64,000 nt of DNA from NCBI GenBank assembly GCA_027068415.1, contig JAMOTD010000014.1:1-64000 (forward strand), read 5' to 3'. Below the pieces are notes generated by a model. It did no database searches. It saw nothing but the letters and a program-made list of their open reading frames with translations, and had not been told where the DNA came from. Of the stretch, positions 30,951 to 38,860 are shown one piece after another. The stretch's first letter is position 1, and every line of letters begins with the position of its first letter. A program made the translations under genes and the position numbers. The DNA is from Desulfurobacteriaceae bacterium. Its GTDB lineage: Bacteria; Aquificota; Aquificia; Desulfurobacteriales; Desulfurobacteriaceae.

Positions 30951-31370
30951 ATGACCAACTACCGCTACACAGTAGAGTACACCCTTACCGCCCCCGACGG
31001 CAGCGTAATTGACACGACCGAGGGGAGGGAGCCCTTCACATTTACAACCGGTCAGAACGAGGTTATTCCCGGCTTTGAGAGGGAAGTTCTCCGGATGGAG
31101 GAGGGAGAGGAGAAGACCTTTACCCTTCAGCCGTCGGAGGCCTACGGCGAGAGGAGAGAGGAGCTCGTTGAGAGGGTTCCGAGGCAGGCCCTTCAGGGTA
31201 TAGAGCTCCACGAAGGTCAGGTTCTTCAGGGAACAACCCCCGACGGAAGGACTTTCCTCGTAAGAGTTCTCTCCTTTGACGATAGTGAAGTCGTCCTTGA
31301 CCACAACCACCCCCTTGCGGGCGTTCCCCTTACCTTTAAGGTTAAGGTTTTAAAGAAGGAGGAGGTTTAG
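30951..31370 (+). CDS. FKBP-type peptidyl-prolyl isomerase (SlyD-like)
   Basis: YTLTAPDGSVIDTTEGREPFTFTTGQNEVIPGFEREVLRMEEGEEKTF; DHNHPLAGVPLTFKV. Confidence 0.93.
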   Translation: MTNYRYTVEYTLTAPDGSVIDTTEGREPFTFTTGQNEVIPGFEREVLRMEEGEEKTFTLQPSEAYGERREELVERVPRQALQGIELHEGQVLQGTTPDGRTFLVRVLSFDDSEVVLDHNHPLAGVPLTFKVKVLKKEEV

Positions 31371-31371
31371 G

Positions 31372-31956
31372 TTGAGGTCTGCTCGCCTTGAAGAGCTCCC
31401 TCAGCAAACGGTAAGCAAGCTCATATTTAACCTCGTCGTTCCCAGACCTATTGCCTGGATTACGACAGTTTCGGGAGAGGGGGTAGTAAACCTCGCCCCC
31501 TTCTCCTTCTACAATGCAATAACCACAAAGCCGCCCCTCTTAATGGTCTCAATCGGGAAGAGGAAGGACGGGAGTTTAAAGGACACTTCAAGGAATATTA
31601 GGGAGACCGGCGAGTTTGTCGTTAATTTGGTGAGTGAGGAGCTCCTTGAGAAGATGCACTTAACCGGAAAAGACTTCCCTCCCGATGTCAGTGAGGCTCA
31701 GGAGCTCGGGATAGAGCTTGAGCCCTCTTTGGCAGTAGAGCCCCCGAGGGTTAAGGATTCTCCCGCCTCCTTAGAGTGTACCGTAAAAGAGATTATTCCC
31801 CTGGGCTCAACCCCGATGGACGTTGTAATAGGTGAGGTTGTTGCCGTTAAGTGGGATGAGGAGCTCCTTGAGACCTCAAAAGGCCTCGTCGGAAGGCTCG
31901 GCGGTAAAAGCTACTGCGTTGTAGGTGAGGAGATAGACCTTTCACACTTAAAGTAG
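31372..31956 (+). CDS. Flavin reductase-like (FMN-binding) protein
   Basis: VPRPIAWITTVSGEGVVNLAPFSFYNAITTKPPLLMVSIG. Confidence 0.9.
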   Translation: MRSARLEELPQQTVSKLIFNLVVPRPIAWITTVSGEGVVNLAPFSFYNAITTKPPLLMVSIGKRKDGSLKDTSRNIRETGEFVVNLVSEELLEKMHLTGKDFPPDVSEAQELGIELEPSLAVEPPRVKDSPASLECTVKEIIPLGSTPMDVVIGEVVAVKWDEELLETSKGLVGRLGGKSYCVVGEEIDLSHLK

Positions 31957-32051
31957 TTTAAAGGGGGCGGGCATCTGCCCGCCTCTAAAAAATGAGAGCA
32001 GGTATTGTTGTTATTGCCAGTTTCAATAATTATTAACCTATAGTTTAAATG

Positions 32052-33578
32052 TCAACCTTTAAATCCCCAGCTCCAGGGGTCGGGTTTCCTTATGGGGCTC
32101 GGTATTCCCAGCTTATCCCAGATTTCGTCAACTTTTCTCTTAACCCTCTCGTCCATCTCAATATCCGGCGGCCAGTCCCTCGTAAAGCCCTCGCTCTTCC
32201 ACTTCCTCGTTGCGTCAACCCCCATCTTGCTCCCGTAGAAGGGTAGCGGTGAGGTGTGGTCCAGGGCGTCAACGGGCCCTTCGCTGAAAAAGACGTCCCT
32301 CTTGGGGTCAACGTTATTTCCCCACCTCCAGATAACCTCTCCGATGTCGTGAACGTTTACGTCCTTATCAAAAATCACGATGTTCTTCGTAAAGCTCATC
32401 TGCCCCAAGCCCCACAGTGCCGAGACAACCTTCCTTGCGTGCCCCGGGTAGCGCTTGTCAATTGAGATAAAGGCAAAGTTGTGGAAGACCCCTTCAATCG
32501 GCAGGTTCATGTCAACAATTTCCGGTAGCTGGGTCTTAAGCAGGGGGAGGAAAATCCTCTCCGTTGCCTTCCCGAGGTAGCAGTCTTCCATCGGAGGTTT
32601 CCCCACAATCGTTGCCGGGTAGATGGGGTTTCTCCTTCTGGTTATCTTGGTTATGTGGAAGACTGGGTAGAAGTCCGGGAGGGAGTAGTACCCCGTGTGG
32701 TCTCCGAAAGGCCCCTCAAACCTGAACTCTTCAGTGTCAACGTACCCTTCTAAGACTATCTCGGCGTTTGCCGGAACTTCAAGGTCAACGGTTTCACACT
32801 TAACCATCTCAACGGGCTTGCCCCTTAGAAAGCCCGCAAAGACCATCTCATCAACGTCTTCGGGCAGGGGAGCCGTTGCCGAGTAGATTACAGCCGGGTC
32901 GCCCCCTATTGCGACGGCAACGGGGAACCTCTTAATCCCCATCTTCTTTGCCTTCCAGAAGTGCTTAGCCCCGACTTTGTGCCAGTGCCAGTGCATTCCG
33001 GTTGTATTCTTACTGTAAACGTGAAGGCGGTACATACCGCAGTTTCTCTCGCCGGTTTCGGGGTCTTTTGTGAATACCAGCGGTAGGGTTATGAACCTTC
33101 CTCCGTCCTTTGGCCAGCAGAAGAGAATCGGGAACTTTGAGAGGTCGGGCTCTTCAATTACCTCCTTGCAGGGAGCTTTACTCTTTGAAACCTCTTTCGG
33201 AAATATGTCGGCGATTTTTTTGAGCTCTACCAGTTTTTTCAGTTTATCTATGAAGCCTGAAGGCTTTTCCGGTTTAAGGAGCTTTGCGGCTCTCCTTCCT
33301 ATATTGTCGGGGTCGTCCTCAAGGGCCATCTTGAGCCTCTTGTAGCTTGCAAAGAGGTTTATTGCAACGGGAATGTTCCTACCGTCAACGTTTTTAAAGA
33401 GAAGGGCCGGAGCTCCCGCCTTTACCGCCCTATCGGCTATTTCCGTTATCTCAAGGTAGGAGCTTACCGGGTGCTCAATTTCAAGGAGCTCTCCCTCTTC
33501 TTTAAGTTTTCTAATAAAGTCCCTTAAATCTTTGTAAGCCATAGTTTCTCCCGGCGAATTTTTGTAGAATTCTACCAC
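32052..33578 (-). CDS. ubiD: UbiD-family decarboxylase
   Basis: YKDLRDFIRKLKEEGELLEIEHPVS; EGPFGDHTGYYS; VIWRWGNNVDPKRDV. Confidence 0.93.
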   Translation of the reverse strand: MVEFYKNSPGETMAYKDLRDFIRKLKEEGELLEIEHPVSSYLEITEIADRAVKAGAPALLFKNVDGRNIPVAINLFASYKRLKMALEDDPDNIGRRAAKLLKPEKPSGFIDKLKKLVELKKIADIFPKEVSKSKAPCKEVIEEPDLSKFPILFCWPKDGGRFITLPLVFTKDPETGERNCGMYRLHVYSKNTTGMHWHWHKVGAKHFWKAKKMGIKRFPVAVAIGGDPAVIYSATAPLPEDVDEMVFAGFLRGKPVEMVKCETVDLEVPANAEIVLEGYVDTEEFRFEGPFGDHTGYYSLPDFYPVFHITKITRRRNPIYPATIVGKPPMEDCYLGKATERIFLPLLKTQLPEIVDMNLPIEGVFHNFAFISIDKRYPGHARKVVSALWGLGQMSFTKNIVIFDKDVNVHDIGEVIWRWGNNVDPKRDVFFSEGPVDALDHTSPLPFYGSKMGVDATRKWKSEGFTRDWPPDIEMDERVKRKVDEIWDKLGIPSPIRKPDPWSWGFKG

Positions 33579-33594
33579 TTGACGGAGGGCAGAG

Positions 33595-34371
33595 ATGGTT
33601 AAGCTAAAGGAGATAAAAGATTTCCTTGAGTCGCTGATTCCCCTCTCCCTGCAGGACGGCTGGGATAACTCCGGTCTTCAAGTAGGTTGGGAGGAGGCCG
33701 AGGTAAGTAATGTCGGCTTTGCTCTTACGGTATCAAGGGCGGTTATAGAGGAGGCCGCACGAAAGGGCGTTCAGCTGATAATTACCCACCACCCCATAAC
33801 AATTTCCGGCGTTAAGGCCTTGATTCCGAATAGCTATCCGGCTCTTCTCTACCTTGAGCTCGTAAAGAGGGGAATCTCCGTTTACGCCCTCCACACAAAC
33901 CTTGACGTTTCTCCCTACGGCCCCACAAAGTTGATAGCCGACGAAATTGGCCTTGAGGGTGAGCCGATTGTTGAGAAGCCCCCCTACGGGCTGGTGGGAA
34001 GTTTAAAAGAGCCCGTGAGCCAGAGGGAGCTCTTAGGTAAACTCCTCTCCTTTCTGCCCTTTGACGCCTTTAGAACTGTAAACTACAGATCCGATGAGCC
34101 TGTTGAAAGGGTTGCCGTCTGCTCGGGAAGCGGAGCATCCTTTATAGACCTTGTTCACGGCAGGGCTCAGGTTTACATAACGGGAGACGTTAAGTACCAC
34201 GACGCGATGAAAGCTTTTGACTTGGGTCTTACGGTTTTTGATATGGGCCACTTTGGTACCGAGAGGCTCTTTTTCCTTCCGCTGAAAAAGCTCTTGTCTG
34301 AGGCCTTCCCTTCGCTTAACTATTTAGTCTTTGAAGAAAAATCCCCCTTTGAGGTGGTAAGAGATGCTTAA
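33595..34371 (+). CDS. Nif3-like dinuclear metal centre hexameric protein
   Basis: SLQDGWDNSGLQVG; ITHHPITISGVKAL; ALHTNLDVSPYG; CSGSGASFID. Confidence 0.93.
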   Translation: MVKLKEIKDFLESLIPLSLQDGWDNSGLQVGWEEAEVSNVGFALTVSRAVIEEAARKGVQLIITHHPITISGVKALIPNSYPALLYLELVKRGISVYALHTNLDVSPYGPTKLIADEIGLEGEPIVEKPPYGLVGSLKEPVSQRELLGKLLSFLPFDAFRTVNYRSDEPVERVAVCSGSGASFIDLVHGRAQVYITGDVKYHDAMKAFDLGLTVFDMGHFGTERLFFLPLKKLLSEAFPSLNYLVFEEKSPFEVVRDA

Positions 34372-35068
34372 CGAGAAACTTCTTGAAGTTCAAAACCTTG
34401 AGATAGAGGCCATAAGGCTTGATACCAAGATTAAAGACATTGAGAAGAGGAAGAGGGAGCTCTTGAGGGAGCTCTCGGAGATTGAGAGGAAGGTTGAGTC
34501 TGCTAAGGAGAAGTTAAGGGAGAAGGAGAGGGAGCTCTCGGAGCTCAAAAACTTCGTTGAGTACAAGAAGCTGAGAATAGAAGAGCTCAACAGACAGAAG
34601 GAGAGCGCAAAGAGCAGAGAAGAGTTTAAAAAGATTTTGAGGGCAATAGCAAAGAACGAAGACGAGATAATAAAGACGAAGCAGAAAATTACTATGGTTG
34701 AAACAGAAGTTGAGACTCTTAAAGAGGCCTACGAGAAGGTTAAGAAGCAGTTTTCTCCCCAGATTGAGAGGCTGAAAGAGGAGATTGAGGAGCTCTCTTC
34801 AGAAGCTGAGCTTTTAAAGAGGAAAAGAGATAAAGTCCTTAAAGAAATTGAAGAGATAAAGGCTCAGCTTGACCCCTCAGAGATAGAGAGGTTTGAGCAG
34901 CTAAAGAGCAAGTTTAACGGCTTGGTCTTTGCCGACATCTCCACCGGAGCCTGTGAAGGGTGCGGTATGACCTATTCCCCTGCCGAGTATAGGGAGCTCA
35001 TTAAAAACCTCACTCCCGGTAAGAGTAAGTGCCCCTACTGCGGAAGATTTGTTTACCTTAAGAGGTAG
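34364..35068 (+). CDS. Coiled-coil C4-type zinc ribbon protein
   Basis: Long coiled coil; FADISTGACEGCGMTYSPAEYRELIKN...CPYCGRFVYL. Confidence 0.9.
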   Translation: MLNEKLLEVQNLEIEAIRLDTKIKDIEKRKRELLRELSEIERKVESAKEKLREKERELSELKNFVEYKKLRIEELNRQKESAKSREEFKKILRAIAKNEDEIIKTKQKITMVETEVETLKEAYEKVKKQFSPQIERLKEEIEELSSEAELLKRKRDKVLKEIEEIKAQLDPSEIERFEQLKSKFNGLVFADISTGACEGCGMTYSPAEYRELIKNLTPGKSKCPYCGRFVYLKR

Positions 35069-35091
35069 GGGGGCTCCCCCTACCTAAACAT
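35065..35091. terminator. Hairpin between convergent genes (possible bidirectional terminator)
   Basis: AGGTAGGGGG-gctc-CCCCTACCT-type inverted repeat in the gap between 35068 and 35084. Confidence 0.5.
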
Positions 35092-36568
35092 CAGTTTCCT
35101 TATAGAGTTTAACTTGCTCTTTTATCCTTCTAAAGACTTCTTCTCCGAGGTTCTCCTTTATCACTTTGGCTGAGGATCGGCTTATCTTCTTTATAGCTCC
35201 TCTCTCAATTAGGTATTCAAGGACAGACTTTCCAGTTGAGTCCTTTTTAAATATGTGTTCAGGGTTTATTCCAAAAAAGCCAATTTGACTTAACTTGTAA
35301 CCCCTTTCCTTCATTAAGTTTTCATAGTTTTTAACCAATTCCTTTACTAAAGCGTCCCTTAGCTTTTCTTTTAAGTTGGTATTTACGTCCTCAATTGGCT
35401 TTGAGATTGTTTTGGTTAAAAGCTCTTTGGAAAGTTTAAAGGAAACAGCCCACCTAACAAACTTATCGTTAACGGTTATTGGAAGTGCGTTAATGTCCTT
35501 TAACTCAACCTTAAGTACCCTATTTACTTGGGATACGATCTCCTTTAACCTCCTTGCCCCTAAGTACTCCTTGTTGTTTAGTTCTTCACAGACCCTTGCA
35601 ATCTCAACTAAAGCACTCTCTTTTACATCAACAAGGATACCTTCAATAACCTCGGGTATCTCAAATCTCTGCCTCTTTAATATTTCTAAATAGTCCCTAA
35701 AGCCGAGTTTCCTAACTTTTGCCTTTACATCAAGTCTACCCTTTAGTTCAGGGATTAGCTCATCGGGGGAACTCTGGGAGAAGGAGCCTGACAAGATAAA
35801 GGTAAGGAACGTTGTGTCTATCTTCCCTTCCTCATGGGTTACAACTGTTCCCTCAACCATCGCTAAGATAAAGTTTTGAAGGGGACGGTAAAATGACTCA
35901 CTGTCCCCATCCCTTTCATCGATTAAGATCTTGTCTATCTCATCTATAAATACAATCCCAAAGGGTCTATTGTAGATACTTTTTTGGTTAAATTTAACAA
36001 AATCCCCCTCTATTACATACGAGATAAGCCACTTTAGGTTCTTAACAGTTTCCTCTACCCACTTTTCTTTCCCAAATTTGTTAAATAGCTCTTCAATAAC
36101 CTCGTCTTCGCTTAAGAAGACTGTTGCTGCACAGAACTCAAGGCCTACTAAGAATTCTAAGGGAGAAGGTTTTGCCTTTTTCAATATCTCAATAGCCTTT
36201 TTCTTTACTAAGACATCGCGTGCCATTTGGCTTAGCTTAAGTAGGTTTTCAGGGGTTAAAGCCTTTTTAAAGTCTACTGCAACAATTTCTTGAACGTCCC
36301 TTCCTTTGTAGCCGGTTAAGGTATAGTCCGATATACAGGTCTGGACAAAAGGAACGTCAAGGACTTTACTAATACTCCTTGAGATTTGGGTCTTACCGCT
36401 CCCTGTAGGACCCATTAATAGTATGTTGTGGGGTTTTATATCTTTTTGAAGGGCAAAAGCTTCAAAGTTTTCACATACTGCAGAAGCAATGTCCTCTACT
36501 GCACTCTCCTGGCCCACTATAAACTCGTTTAGCTTTTTTGATATGTATGAACTTGCATAGGTTAACAT
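35084..36568 (-). CDS. HslU-like AAA+ ATPase with divergent C-terminal extension
   Basis: FIVGQESAVEDIASAV; NILLMGPTGSGKTQISRSI; YKGRDVQEIV; GIVFIDEIDKILID; ELIPELKGRLDVK; LGARRLKEIV. Confidence 0.85.
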   Translation of the reverse strand: MLTYASSYISKKLNEFIVGQESAVEDIASAVCENFEAFALQKDIKPHNILLMGPTGSGKTQISRSISKVLDVPFVQTCISDYTLTGYKGRDVQEIVAVDFKKALTPENLLKLSQMARDVLVKKKAIEILKKAKPSPLEFLVGLEFCAATVFLSEDEVIEELFNKFGKEKWVEETVKNLKWLISYVIEGDFVKFNQKSIYNRPFGIVFIDEIDKILIDERDGDSESFYRPLQNFILAMVEGTVVTHEEGKIDTTFLTFILSGSFSQSSPDELIPELKGRLDVKAKVRKLGFRDYLEILKRQRFEIPEVIEGILVDVKESALVEIARVCEELNNKEYLGARRLKEIVSQVNRVLKVELKDINALPITVNDKFVRWAVSFKLSKELLTKTISKPIEDVNTNLKEKLRDALVKELVKNYENLMKERGYKLSQIGFFGINPEHIFKKDSTGKSVLEYLIERGAIKKISRSSAKVIKENLGEEVFRRIKEQVKLYKETDV

Positions 36569-36577
36569 GGCTCCCTC

Positions 36578-37861
36578 CTAAAACTCAATGTCTTTCTCGT
36601 TAAAATCCCCATAGAGATAAAATTCAATCTCTATTTTTCTATTTTTAGTTAGGTACTTTGTTAGTTTCTCTTTTATTACTTCCCTGCCAGCCTTTAGGAC
36701 TATTTCAAAATCTTTGTCCTTTAGAATGTCCACAAGGACGTCTTCGGAGAAGAACTCGTAAGTTATTTTTCTTAGGAGCTGTACGTTTAGTATCCTATCC
36801 CCTGAAAAGTTTCTCAGTTCAGCCATAAGGATTGTTGCAAAGTTCTTTGACTCGTTGAAAGTGAACACGTCAGGGTCAAGGCGGATAATTGCAATATCCC
36901 CCTTTGGTATAAAGATTTCAGAGTGGAAGTTAAGCTGTGTTGGGAGCTCCTCACATATTAAGGCTACATTTGAGTTCCCTAATCTTTTAATAGGAACGAG
37001 TATGTCTCCCTTCCTTAAGACTGGGGATTTAAAGTCATTTTCCTTCTCAATTGAACTTAGGATTAGCTTAATTTCATCTTCACTTTCGACTTTCTGGCTC
37101 TGTTCTAAGTCCTTTTTGAAGATAAAAATAGGCCTAAGCTCTCTCATTCCAACTTTTTTAATTCCCTTTGAGTGTTCAAAAGTTGAGGGGAGCTCTATCA
37201 TTGGAGGTGTTTGTTTTGAAAGGGGAGAGTAAATTACTTCAACGGGAATTTGTTTAAAACTGAAGGTTTTTTTATGTCCGGTTAACTTACTAACCAGTTG
37301 AACTATAAAGTCGTCTGGAGTTAAGTTTTCCTTTTGTGTAAGAATTATTAAAACTTTATTATCGTCAATAGGAAAGGTTTTATGGTTGTAAAAACCCTTT
37401 AGCCAACCAAGATTGTACTTTGCCATGAATTCCGTACAAATATAGATTCCATATGGGAATCCTTTGTTGAGTAGTTTTATAAGACCAAGTAATGGTTCAA
37501 GCTCAAGTAAGTAGGATGTTGTACTATCAACTTCTGGGAGATTCTCAGCCACTATTCCAGGGGTAGCTATTGGAACAACCTTCTCCTTGCCTGGTTTAAT
37601 TTCAAGGTCAAAACCATACTCATTGTTGAGTAAGTGTTTTAGAATACTAAAGTCGATTGAGAGTGTAGATTTAAGGTTCAACATCCCTTTAAAGAGTTCT
37701 GGTAAAATAACTAAGGGAGCTCTATGGTGTTTCTTTGATAGCTCCAAGACTTCTTTCAAAACTTGAATGTCGAAAGTTTCGACTGGCTTTTCCTCTATTA
37801 GGCTAAGAATCCATTTTAAATCTTGTGAAGAAAGAGATACTTTCTCCATTTTAACCTCCAA
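36578..37861 (-). CDS. Uncharacterised 427-aa protein, cotranscribed with the AAA+ gene
   Basis: Uninterrupted ORF 9 nt upstream of the AAA+ gene; no confident family. Confidence 0.65.
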   Translation of the reverse strand: MEVKMEKVSLSSQDLKWILSLIEEKPVETFDIQVLKEVLELSKKHHRAPLVILPELFKGMLNLKSTLSIDFSILKHLLNNEYGFDLEIKPGKEKVVPIATPGIVAENLPEVDSTTSYLLELEPLLGLIKLLNKGFPYGIYICTEFMAKYNLGWLKGFYNHKTFPIDDNKVLIILTQKENLTPDDFIVQLVSKLTGHKKTFSFKQIPVEVIYSPLSKQTPPMIELPSTFEHSKGIKKVGMRELRPIFIFKKDLEQSQKVESEDEIKLILSSIEKENDFKSPVLRKGDILVPIKRLGNSNVALICEELPTQLNFHSEIFIPKGDIAIIRLDPDVFTFNESKNFATILMAELRNFSGDRILNVQLLRKITYEFFSEDVLVDILKDKDFEIVLKAGREVIKEKLTKYLTKNRKIEIEFYLYGDFNEKDIEF

Positions 37862-37944
37862 ACTTGGTTTCTTAATTCAATCTTAATTCCCGTACTAAAA
37901 GAGAGAAACTGTTAAAATTTCAACCCTTTTTAAAAGAATAGTCC

Positions 37945-37967
37945 TTTGCTAAGTTGAACTTAGCAAA
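37945..37967. promoter_or_regulatory. Perfect 10-bp inverted repeat in divergent intergenic region (candidate operator)
   Basis: TTTGCTAAGT-TGA-ACTTAGCAAA between divergent starts at 37861(-) and 38015(+). Confidence 0.6.
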
Positions 37968-38014
37968 AATTGTAAAATAACTCTTTGGAAATTTCCTATC
38001 AGGAGGGTGAGATA

Positions 38015-38860
38015 ATGGTCTATCGTTTTCTCTCCCTGACAGCAGCTCTTTTAATAGTTGGAGGTTGCAAAACCCTTAATGAGGTTACCCCTGTAGTAGT
38101 AAGTTCAATAGAAAAGGGCAAAGTAAGGCCTGAGGAAAAGAGGAAGATTGCCTCTATTGTCGTAAAGGATGTTTTAGAGAACATAGATAAGGTGGAAAGG
38201 AAGGCGGGAGAGAACAGAGCCCCAAAGGCAAAAGAGGTAGTGTCTCAAAAACCCAGGGAGGAAGAAAGGCCTTCAAGAATAAAAGAGAGTAAATTTATGT
38301 CCTTTGATTGTGGTCCAATTGTAGCTCCTTACGTTGTTGTTTCTGCTTTTGGTCAGTGTTTGGTTTTCCTTGAGGGAGAGGTTCCACTTAAAAAAGCTAA
38401 GAGATTTTATCAACTTAAAGACCTTACTCCTGGGGAGCTTACGTATGTAATAAAGTATATGGTTATAAAGCGAAAGGACCCTGAAGCTAATGACAAACTT
38501 CTATACTACTTAGGAAGATATGACAGGTACCTCTTTTTAGGGGTTAAGAGGGATCTCCTTAGTAGCGGCATTGTGCCTATTCTACCTGAAAAGAATGTGC
38601 TTTTGCTTCCTAATGATGCCGATTTTTATCAACCCTATTCAGAGTATAGAAAGCTCTTAGCAAGGATGTTGTATAAGAATTCTTCCGGTAGGATATTACC
38701 TATTTCTGTTAAGGTTGTGAAAAATAAAGAAGAAAAAGCCGAAGCTGATTCAAAGGTAGAGAGTTTCCCTGTTGATAGTAGCGATATTCACTATAATCCA
38801 AAAGAGGAGAAAAGGTGGCCCTATAAAAGAACTGTTAACTTAGAAAAGGTAAAACCATGA
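38015..38860 (+). CDS. Putative lipoprotein
   Basis: MVYRFLSLTAALLIVGGCKT lipobox; RBS aggagggtgag before ATG. Confidence 0.7.
   Translation: MVYRFLSLTAALLIVGGCKTLNEVTPVVVSSIEKGKVRPEEKRKIASIVVKDVLENIDKVERKAGENRAPKAKEVVSQKPREEERPSRIKESKFMSFDCGPIVAPYVVVSAFGQCLVFLEGEVPLKKAKRFYQLKDLTPGELTYVIKYMVIKRKDPEANDKLLYYLGRYDRYLFLGVKRDLLSSGIVPILPEKNVLLLPNDADFYQPYSEYRKLLARMLYKNSSGRILPISVKVVKNKEEKAEADSKVESFPVDSSDIHYNPKEEKRWPYKRTVNLEKVKP

Noticed and set aside
31960-32010. Hairpin GGCGGGCATCTGCCCGCC after the flavin reductase gene as a Rho-independent terminator
   Set aside because: Hairpin is real but is followed by TCTAAAAAA rather than a T-tract on the plus strand; function unclear.
35065-35091. attL direct repeat of the tRNA-Asn 3' end at the far border of the island
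   Set aside because: Only a shared GGCTCCCC octamer was found, within a GC-rich hairpin; no integrase in the window.
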